Of a DNA stretch of 64,000 bases, positions 56,376 through 64,000 are shown one piece after another. A program made the translations under genes and the position numbers. This DNA comes from Plicaturopsis crispa FD-325 SS-3. Its lineage: Eukaryota; Basidiomycota; Agaricomycetes; Amylocorticiales; Amylocorticiaceae. A model generated the notes under the pieces. That model saw nothing but the letters and a program-made list of their open reading frames with translations, did no database searches and was not told the origin of the DNA. How positions within the stretch are numbered: the first letter of the stretch is position 1; every line of letters starts with the position of its first letter. The stretch covers positions 289,436-353,435 of the forward strand of contig KN832556.1 of NCBI GenBank assembly GCA_000827205.1, read 5' to 3'.

Positions 56376-56436
56376 ACTTGACATGTAAGTGGACCGTTTC
56401 TGAAATAAGTGATTGCGGAGCACTCACGGTGCATGC

Positions 56437-56453
56437 GATACACTGGTAGGATC
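56437..56453 (-). repeat. Right copy of the 17-base inverted repeat
   Basis: GATACACTGGTAGGATC on the plus strand, exact reverse complement of 51815-51831. It lies between the stop codons of the Tnp2 gene and the accessory gene. See the left copy for the argument. Confidence 0.55.
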
Positions 56454-56461
56454 AACCGGAC

Positions 56462-58133
56462 TTACTCGTCCATCAACACATCCGAATCTTCAAGATCCAC
56501 CGTACTCGCCCGCTGCTTCCCTTTGCCTGCCGCCCCCTTCCTCTTCGCCGCTGCCTTCTTCGCCTTCTTTTTCGGTTTCTTTGAGCCCTCACCAGCGCTT
56601 TCCTTGGGCTCAGCCAGCCTCTTCTTCTCCTTCTTTGCTATATCACCCTTCACGTCTTTTACCCGCGACCGATACTTTATTCCCACCTCCGGCTCTTCAC
56701 GATCTCCCCAGGCCACTCCACTAGCCATGATCCGCTTCTCTATGTCGTACTGATGGTTGTCGGGATTCTGTAGCCACTCCGCATCGACCATCCAACGCCG
56801 CGCGCGGTACTCGAGCACTGTCGATGCTTTCGGCGGCTCGAATTGTGGTTCCCCGACGACACGGACTGTGTACTTCGGTTGCGGGTCGGGGTCACTAGTT
56901 GCATCAACGGCGGCTAGAAGCGCTTTCATCTGAAATGAGACCGTGAGTGGTGCCATGCTCGCACGTACAGGACATGAATACTCACCTCTTCGCTCCTGTA
57001 GGCTGGTGGCCTCGTCACGTATTTACCGGTGCGTTTACCGTCTTTATACTCATCCTCGTCGTCTGACATCGCACTCACAATGAAGGCAGTATCGTACTTC
57101 TTGTCACGGTAGGGAGACTCAGCTGGCAATGCACCCCGCTGGCGCACGCGGACTGCAAGTTTCTATCGGTATGTGTCAGTAATCGTGTTTTGTAAAATGC
57201 TGTCGGACTTACCCCCCGAGCTCTGCTAGCTAGAGTCGCCTTCGAAACGACGCCTGGAGCAGCCGGAACGGCCGCCAATGTAGGTTCGATATCAGCGTTC
57301 TCACCGCTAGGTGGCACGGCACCTGATACAGCAATCCCTGGCATCAGCTTCGCGGCACGGAGCTCCTTCTGTAAGCCCTTGTATTTGGCCACAACGCGCT
57401 TCTGGAGGTCATCCTCGCTGATGCCCTTGATCGCTGTAGCTGCTGCCGGAATCAATCCGGTTCCGTGGCGCTTTATATGCCCGACGAGCATCCTGATCGC
57501 GTAGTAGTTGTCGCCATCGTCGTTCCAAGGCTGCTCCCACCGGAAGCGAAGGAGGCGGGTCCTGCCATCGGAGCCAACTTCCATGGGCCACTCCTCTACG
57601 TTGACCGGATACATTGGAAGACTGGCCGCCTTGAGTTTGGCAACGCCCAGGCGGACACGGAAGCACTCGCGGACGAGTTCCTGCCACTCCGTGAGTCTGC
57701 AGTCCTCATGATAACAGCTTGTTCTAACCTTCATGATGTTGTCCGCATATGCAGCCACACTCCTCTTGATTCTCTCGCGGTCTTCTTCTGTCACCACCTC
57801 GTCTGAGTCCACCGAGCTCGCGTCGTCGCCTTCGGCATTCTCGTCGAGCTCCTCCTCGGTGCTCGCCTCTTCGTCAAGCCTCCTCTCTGCCTCTGCCTCT
57901 AATTCCTTGAGCCGCACTGCAACAGCATTCACAACATCCCGGCCCTGCCTCATCTCTCTCTTCACCGAGGCAAGCTCCCCTCGTACGTCTTCTACTTCAG
58001 TTTCGAGTGCCGTAATCTTCAATTTTGACTCGCCTATTGCAGCTAGGATATGAGACACTCGCATAGGTGTACCCTTTGGTATTGCCGGACTGCTCGACGC
58101 TGCCGTAGATGAGGGGTGCGGGGGAGAAGACAT
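56462..58133 (-). CDS. Coiled-coil accessory protein of the transposon block
   Basis: The ATG at 58133 gives MSSPPHPSSTAASSSPAIPK, then a coiled coil (LKITALETEVEDVRGELASV, KRLEELEAEAERRLDEEAS-like run), an acidic patch, RTSCYHEDCRLTEWQELVRE, a globular part (YPVNVEEWPMEVGSDGRTRL, RFRWEQPWNDDGDNYYAIRM) and, after an intron with a GTAAGT donor, RGALPAESPYRDKKYDTAFI with MSDDEDEYKDGKRTGKYVTR. The last exon has a lysine-rich tail (KKPKKKAKKAAAKRKGAAGK) and ends DSDVLMDE. It is convergent with the Tnp2 gene, their stops about 90 bases apart. I recall similar proteins beside mushroom transposases, but know no function. DNA or chromatin binding would fit the basic tail; that is a guess. Confidence 0.65.
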
Positions 58134-58727
58134 CGGAGCGGCTTTGTGATTACCTGACCGTCGCACTGTGTTATAAGTACTAGCTATTAACTACTGCCCT
58201 GCCGCTGATCATGCACAGCATCAGGAAAACGGTGGATTCTTAATTCCTCTAATCTGACTTAATTATCGGAAATTAAGCCACATTAGCGGGAATTAACAGT
58301 AAAAAAAATTAGAGGTTTTAGCTACCCCCCCCTCTACTTTAGCATCAAATTAGAGGCTGTAATGGATATTCGTAGCAGTTATCTACAACATACACTAACT
58401 CAGCATGTATCTGATTGAATTTGAGTCTACTCAACACATAATCCAACTTACAGCCATATCATATGGAAGCAGTTTTGTGGAACATGGTACAAGTCAAGGC
58501 GAAGTCAAGACGATCAAATCAATTATATTGGCGAGTACCGCTAAATCACGAAGCCCAATTCAAATTGAGGTGAATGTATAAGTCCGAGAATTATGGAGAG
58601 AGTACTAAGGCTAGAAAAGAGATGTGGTTTGAGCTGTAAGGAAGACGAGAAACAAGCTGAGTGGACAGATAAGCGACTAAAAGAGTGGATAAGAAGTATA
58701 GGAACGGATAACCGTGTAGAAACCAAA
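58134..58727. repeat. AT-rich inverted-repeat cluster between two transposon modules
   Basis: CCTCTAAT at 58247 and ATTAGAGG at 58309 form an imperfect palindrome of about 70 bases, and another AATTAGAGG occurs near 58347. Short runs of AATTAAG and GGAATTAAC lie between them. The stretch separates two gene pairs of the transposon block and is much more AT-rich than both. It could hold subterminal repeats or the joined ends of two elements. No clear target duplication was found. The rest of the interval up to 58727 is 3' flank of the DUF6532 gene, with nothing else recognised. Confidence 0.4.
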
Positions 58728-61683
58728 CTACTCCTCATCAGAGTTAATCGGCATGTGATCAACATCCATCAAGTTCACGGCGTCGTCGTCGGCGTAGTCG
58801 ACGGATGAAGATGAAGCCCTGTGGAAACTGTGAGATAGCGCAACATTGAAATGCGGAAAGAACCTTACACGGTCAGCTTGTAAAGTCTTGAAAGCAAAGC
58901 GCGGTGAGCTTGCGAATTCTTGACGCGCACACGATCGATGATTCGCAGGTGCGTATCATATGTATTCTTGTAGCGGTCGTGGTCAAAACTGATATCCTGG
59001 TGAGGTCCGTTGCCACGTTCTTCAATGCAGCAACACATCTAAAAAACAGAGTCAGCGATGATGAGAGTCACGTATAGGGAACGCTATACCGCCGTCGCAA
59101 TGAATGCTAATAGCTCCGGGGGAAGCAGCTGTTTGGCGCCAGTCGTAGTGTCCCCCGGCTGCTGGAGTTTTTCGCGTACGAGATCAACCGTTTCGGTTTT
59201 GGTAGCAAAGAACGCCACGAGCGCTGCCGTGACCGCGGGATGATAGTACCCCCGTGCCGTGTCTGATTTGCCAGCCTGGGTCACGGTTTAGCATTCAGCG
59301 GACAATACCAGAAGTGTTACATACCAGTATATCTCCTGGATATATGAACGACTGCCCATTAATCAGGGCCCGCGCCAGCTTCTTTGTGCGGTCGGTCAGC
59401 CCATAGGAGCCGAGAACAGCGCTTCGGATAGCAGCCTTGACACTCGAGCGGTAGTTTGAGAAGCGATTGTACGGCTGAATAGAGAGGTAAGTAGACATGA
59501 CGGAAGCCGAACGAAGTTGGGGGACTTACGATCTGGATGATGTATCTGCGATACGTGGCATCCTGTCGAACACGGTCCCTAACGTCGTCCATGCTCAGTG
59601 ATCGCGTTGCTTTGATAATTGCCTCCAGTGAGAGGAGTTGTAGGTCCTTCCTCGGAGCGAATGGGTTTACGAGCAATGCACTGCTGTTCAAAATGGGCAT
59701 AGCCGCACGGATTAGTTCCCTGATTTTCGGATGCTGCTGTCCAAGGCATAGATTCCCGGGTTTCGAGGGGAAGACAATGTCAGGGGCACCAGGCCATGAC
59801 TCCTCAGAGGACTCGTCGTTTGCATCACTGTCATTGTCAGCTGACGAGCTTGAGCGGCGTTGAGTGGGCTTCTTCGCGACGGTGGTGGACGAGCTTGAGC
59901 GGTGATGAGTCGGCCTCTTCGCAACGGTAGTGGACGAGCTTGAGTGGTGATGAGTCGGCCTCTTCGCGGCGGGAGCGGACGAACTTGAACGATGATGAAT
60001 TGGCCTCTTCGCGGCGGGAGCGGACGAGCTGGAGCGGCGTTGAGCTTGCTTCTTGGCGGTTGGATCACGTTCAACCGAACGGCTCCTGTTGCGGGGGTGA
60101 CTAACATCACGGGCCTGGTCTTGGTCCTGGGCTTCATCCTCATCGGATTGCCATGTCGGACGCTGGAACAGCAGGGCATCAAAGAAGGGGCAACGAAATA
60201 ATTGAATAAAACATACCTCGGTGTTGCGACGTTCCTGGTGCTTTGCTCCCTGAGTTTAGGATTAGACACTGACACTGCAGCAAGACCATGCGAGTAGATC
60301 GAAGACAATATGCGTACCGATTTTCCTGAACGCCTCCGTTTTGAGGATTGTCCTCGGTTGTTGCCGCGTGTATCCTCGTCTCCGTTGTCGTTGTCGTCCA
60401 AGTCCATGCCGTCGTTGTGTTCGTCCGTGCCGTCGTTGTGTTCGTCCATACCGCCATCGTGTTCGTCCATACCGCCGTCGTGCTCGTCCATGCCGTCGTA
60501 GCCGGATGGACCCTCTTCCGAGTTGGCATTGGTACCATCATTCAAGGCTGCATGGCCGTCGTCTCCGGCACCTACATATAGCCATTTAAGCAACCTATAA
60601 AGTCATAAGGAAAATGATACAGACCGGGGGAGGGAGAGCGGCTCATGCGCCCGCGCTGAGGAGGACGAGGAGCATCAAATTGGGGCTCATGGTGTGCACT
60701 TTCTCTCTGAGAATCTCTCCAGGACGGAATCTAGCAGCAGGGTTCAGGACAAATAAGCGACGAGCGTGAAAATGCACGCACGTATCCCTTGTTAGAGCCA
60801 GAATCCTCCGGTACGTCTTGTTCCTCGTCCTCGGGGTCATGAGGACCACTGTGTGCGATCTCCTGGGTGGGCGCCGGTTGACCGTTATTCGGTGGGTCAC
60901 TGTCGTCCTCGGAATCCTCGTATTGTACGCGAGGCGCTTTCCTATGTTTCGTTTCGGCTAAGAGTGATGTTTAGCGACAAAAAATGTTTTATCTTATCTT
61001 GGATGGCACTCACAAGTCTTTGCACGGTCTCTATCCTGATCCGAATCTTGCTCGAGGATGGGAGGAGGTAAGAATGCGTTGGGCGCCTTGCCTGCACAGC
61101 GTGTGAACATTAAACACTTGACTTCCCAAATCGGTCGACTGACCTTTCTTGCCGCTACTTTTGCTTGGTTTCCCACCTGTCGACGACGACTGTGTGCTGC
61201 CACCCTCAGGCTCGGCTGTTGCAACCGCGTAAGGCCCATGCTAATTTGAAGATGGAACCAATGTACTTAAGGTCCTTGGTTGTTTCGCAGGTTTTGCTGA
61301 TGTGCTTGACGCGATGTCTTCAGTCCCTTCCGAGGGCCGCTTCGGTCTGCGCAGCGGCGCAGGCGTTGCAACAGCAGGGTTTTGCCAGACTGGGAAAAGG
61401 TACATCGGTCAGCATAATGTTGTTATTTGTAAGAAGCAAGCATCATTGCTTACCAGGAGCTGTTTTGTTCCTTGAAGGGCGTGGTCCTGCCGTGTTCAAC
61501 GACAGTGAGGTGAGCAAAATGAATTGGCCAAGAGCAGGCCACATCATTACCTTGAACGCTCATCAGTCTCTCTGCTTCTTCAGCCTCCGCGGCGAGTTTC
61601 CTGGCCTTATTGAAGGCCCGTCGCTCCGCCTGGGACATGTTCTGAACCTGCAACAGATCTATATGCTGTGGTTTCGGCGGCAT
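58728..61683 (-). CDS. DUF6532 protein paired with the Plavaka transposase
   Basis: The ATG at 61683 gives MPPKPQHIDLLQVQNMSQAE and a helix (RRAFNKARKLAAEAEEAERL). About 500 disordered residues follow over several exons, including a MDEHDGG/MDEHNDG repeat and five copies of a 15-residue RSSSSAPAAKRPTHH-type repeat. The folded C-terminal domain is DUF6532: IRELIRAAMPILNSSALLVN, LQLLSLEAIIKATRSLSMDD, YRRYIIQI, RTKKLARALINGQSFIYPGD, GYYHPAVTAALVAFFATKTE and LLPPELLAFIATAVY. Near the end is FDHDRYKNTYDTHLRIIDRV. The last exon ends MPINSDEE with TAG at 58728-58730. DUF6532 genes are abundant in mushroom genomes, often near transposons. The head-to-head layout with the transposase suggests that it belongs to the element. 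Confidence 0.75.
59843..60067. repeat. 45-base tandem repeat (five units) inside the DUF6532 gene
   Basis: Units begin GACGAGCTTGAGCGGTGATG and vary by a few bases each, with the fifth partial. On the coding strand they give a 15-residue repeat of the form RSSSSAPAAKRPTHH, a serine patch plus a basic patch. Because 45 is a multiple of three, gain or loss of a unit keeps the frame. Confidence 0.75.
60408..60491. repeat. 21-base tandem repeat (four units) inside the DUF6532 gene
   Basis: Units read GCCGTCGTTGTGTTCGTCCAT and close variants. They encode a seven-residue acidic repeat (MDEHDGG/MDEHNDG). The unit length keeps the reading frame. Confidence 0.75.
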
Positions 61684-61917
61684 GGCCCCAGACGGAGTAA
61701 GCTTGTGAAATCTCGGAGTATGGAAGGATGAAGAGGGTAGAAATGGCAATACGGGGTAGAAAGAAACAGGAGAAATTTCCAGGTGCGTTGCGCCACGTCA
61801 ACCGCATTTTCTTTGTTTACTCAACTCTCGAACCCACAGATCTTCTGGGCCGATCTACCGCTACGCTCTACAAATCACCACCTCGCCTTACTTGTGGCAA
61901 TTATCTACAAGAATTTC
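61684..61917. promoter_or_regulatory. Short bidirectional promoter between DUF6532 and Plavaka genes
   Basis: Only 234 bases separate the two start codons, which point away from each other. This is the typical layout of a shared promoter in a compact element. No motif was recognised. Confidence 0.5.
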
Positions 61918-64000
61918 ATGGCTATACACTGTCTGTCCTGCAAACGGCTTGTTGCAAATCGGCGAGGACTTGCGCTCCACCGCTGTCGACCATCTCGCCA
62001 CAGCCGTACTCGACAGCGCCATAACGACGACATCGACAATGAGACTGCAATGAATATCGACCCTTCCGACGAGGAGCCACTTCCCGCAGATATGTCAGAC
62101 GGAGGCTCGGACGGCCAGCCCATGGCTGTCGATCCAGCTCGGGCAGCTAGCGAACCGATTGCTATCGCAGACGACATCCCCAATTCACCTGGGCATTTCA
62201 ACGGCGACTTTTTTGGGGAGCACTACGAGGACGGGGATTTTGATGGTGACATCCCAGACCTAGCCTCGGACACCTCTGACGACGAGTACTGCGAGAACTC
62301 TGACTCTGATTCCGATTCATCGGAGTCGGATGAGGATGTCGAGTATGACGAAGAGCCTTGCGCGGACCCAGACTCTCGCGACAATATTGCGGAGGCGAGT
62401 AGCGCGCAGGAACGCAACCGCTTGGCTGAGCATCGTGCCGCCGTTGAAGAGCGTTACCTTTCGCCTCCACATGTCCAAGAGTTTCCGGGCCGCGCTGGTG
62501 AGCGCTTGCAAACAGCGAAGGAGGATTCGGGCTATCACAAGTACAAAGATTGGCTGGGGGACGATTGCATGTGGGCACCGTTCGCCTCTCGTCTAGAATG
62601 GGAGGTTGCGCGTTGGGCAAAAACGCGTGGTCCGGGGTCCACAGCCTTCACGGAATTGCTCTCCATTGAGGGTGTAAGTTCACATCCTTTTTAGCTTATT
62701 GGAGACCATCACTGATCATTCGTGCAGGTCCAGGAGAAACTCGGGCTTTCCTTTGCGAATACAAAGCAGCTCAACAAGATAATCGATAACGACCTACCGA
62801 AACGTCCGCGCTTCCACCCCCGATCCATCAAAGTCGCTGGGGAAACGTACGATGTATACTTCCGCGATGTTCTTGAATGCGTCAAAGCACTGTACGGGGA
62901 TCCCGAATTTGCTCGCCATCTCGTATTTGCCCCCGAACGTCACTACACCGACGCCGACCGGACAGTGCGCATGTTCCATGACATGCACACCGGGAAATGG
63001 TGGTGGGAGACGCAAGTAAGTGTCCGTAATACATGCCATCCATTATGTAGCCAATCTAATATTTTCTCTGCTCTAACAGAAGGCAGTAGAGGCTCGTACA
63101 CCTGGGGCAACTATCGCACCCATCATCATCTCTTCCGACAAAACTCAGATTACATTATTCCGCAACAAAACTGCTTACCCCGTCTACATGACCATCGGCA
63201 ACATTCCTAAGGATATCCGGCGCAAGCCCTCTCGCCGTGCATATGTCCTCCTCGGCTACCTTCCTACCTCTCGCCTCGAGCACATTACCAATAAAGAATC
63301 TCGTCGCCGCACCCTCGCAAACCTTTTCCACGCGTGCATGCGACGCATACTACACCCTCTAAAGATCCCCGGACAGAGCGGAATTCCTATGTCCAGTGGC
63401 GACGGAGTGGTCCGACGTGTGCATCCCATTTTCGCTGCGTTCGTGGGCGACTATCCCGAGCAGGTACTCGTCACCGGTGTCAAGAACGGTGACTGTCCGA
63501 AATGCGAGATTGCGCGGCCCGATCGTGGCGACGGTGACGCAGAATTCGAGTTTCGTGATCTGGAGCGTGTTCTCGACGCTTTACAGCAGTTCGACGACGA
63601 CAACTTTGAGAACATCTGTAAAGAAGCAGGTGTCAAACCACTGTTCCACCCGTTCTGGGAGGACCTTCCATACGTCGACATCTACCGTTCTATAACACCC
63701 GACGTGCTGCACCAGCTGTACCAGGGTGTTATCAAGCATCTCATCGAGTGGGTTACAAAGGCGGTGGGGCCTGACGAGGTCGACGCGCGCTGTCAGCGAC
63801 TGCCGCCAAATCATAACATACGCCTCTTCATGAAAGGGATCACAGGCCTCTCGCGAGTAACGGGCGAAGAGCACAATCAAATGTGCCGGTTCCTCATGGC
63901 CCTTGTAGTCGACGTGCGATTGCCTGGTGGTCCGAATGCGAGGGCGCGGCTTGTGCAGGCTGTCCGAGCCCTGCTCGACTTTCTCTACCTCGCGTGTTAC
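61918..64000 (+). CDS. Plavaka-type transposase (partial, runs off the window)
   Basis: Plavaka transposases belong to the CACTA/EnSpm-related DNA transposons of basidiomycetes. The ATG at 61918 gives a cysteine/histidine motif (MAIHCLSCKRLVANRRGLAL, then HRC), an acidic disordered part (SDEEPLPADMSDGGSDGQPM, NSDSDSDSSESDEDVEYDEE), then SGYHKYKDWLGDDCMWAPFA with SRLEWEVARW, FAPERHYTDADRTVRMFHDM, HTGKWWWETQ, and after an intron IIISSDKTQITLFRNKTAYP with VYMTIGNIPKDIRRKPSRRA. Later parts are HPIFAAFVGDYPEQVLVTGV, CPKCEI, the linked PDVLHQLYQGVIKHL and PPNHNIRLFMKGITGLSRVT. Two introns join in frame and no break is visible up to the edge. It looks whole so far and could be young. Confidence 0.85.

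Noticed and set aside
1-64000. tRNA, rRNA, CRISPR arrays, LTR retrotransposons, LINEs
   Set aside because: I looked for tRNA arms, reverse transcriptase or integrase motifs and long direct repeats by eye and found none. A tRNAscan and repeat search would be decisive.

Overview
The window is eukaryotic nuclear DNA from a filamentous basidiomycete, most likely an Agaricomycete (mushroom or polypore class). The signs are dense genes on both strands, many short introns of about 45-70 bases with GT(RNGY)...AG borders, protein families typical of that class (DUF6532, Plavaka and Tnp2 transposases, fungal DUF262 proteins), and moderately high GC with serine/proline/arginine-rich disordered tails. 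I see no tRNA, rRNA, CRISPR array or organelle sequence. All exon joins below were made by eye, so gene ends are firmer than every internal splice site. || Positions 1-51,700 are an ordinary housekeeping-rich region. In order: the N-terminal part of an adhesin-like membrane protein (-), TFIIH subunit SSL1 (+), a cysteine-rich single-pass receptor-like protein (+), a disordered conserved protein (+), a MITE, a Na+/H+ antiporter (-), a PTAR1-like prenyltransferase-alpha repeat protein (+), a secreted GH30 glycosidase (-), bleomycin hydrolase (-), a decayed F-box-like stretch (-), a paraoxonase-like enzyme (+), cohesion factor DCC1 (+), a fungal DUF262 protein (-), an NFKBIL1-like coiled-coil protein (-), a divergent casein kinase 2 alpha (-), a 1,709-codon Sec7/PH protein (-), a flavin reductase (-), an iron-type alcohol dehydrogenase (+), a mitochondrial-type CDF metal transporter (+), a MYND zinc-finger protein (-), MIA40 (+), MCM2 (-), a DUF3128/EMI1 protein (-), a decayed alpha/beta hydrolase (+), a dual-specificity phosphatase (+) and a single-pass membrane protein (-). 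|| Positions 51,800-64,000 are a block of DNA transposons. A Tnp2-type transposase (+) with an arginine/serine-rich N-terminal domain is bracketed by an exact 17-base inverted repeat and carries a 274-base MITE inside one of its introns. Next comes a convergent coiled-coil accessory gene (-), then an AT-rich inverted-repeat cluster. Last is a head-to-head pair: a DUF6532 gene (-) and a Plavaka transposase (+) that runs off the window edge. Both transposase genes look open through all exons that I can read. || Several host genes share a process: SSL1, DCC1 and MCM2 act in DNA repair and replication, and MIA40, EMI1 and the CDF transporter point to mitochondria. These are mixed neighbours, not a cluster. 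I see no secondary-metabolite cluster. The most unusual material is the transposon block, with its possible transposase-plus-accessory modules, followed by two host proteins with altered key residues (the Sec7 protein and the CK2 paralogue).
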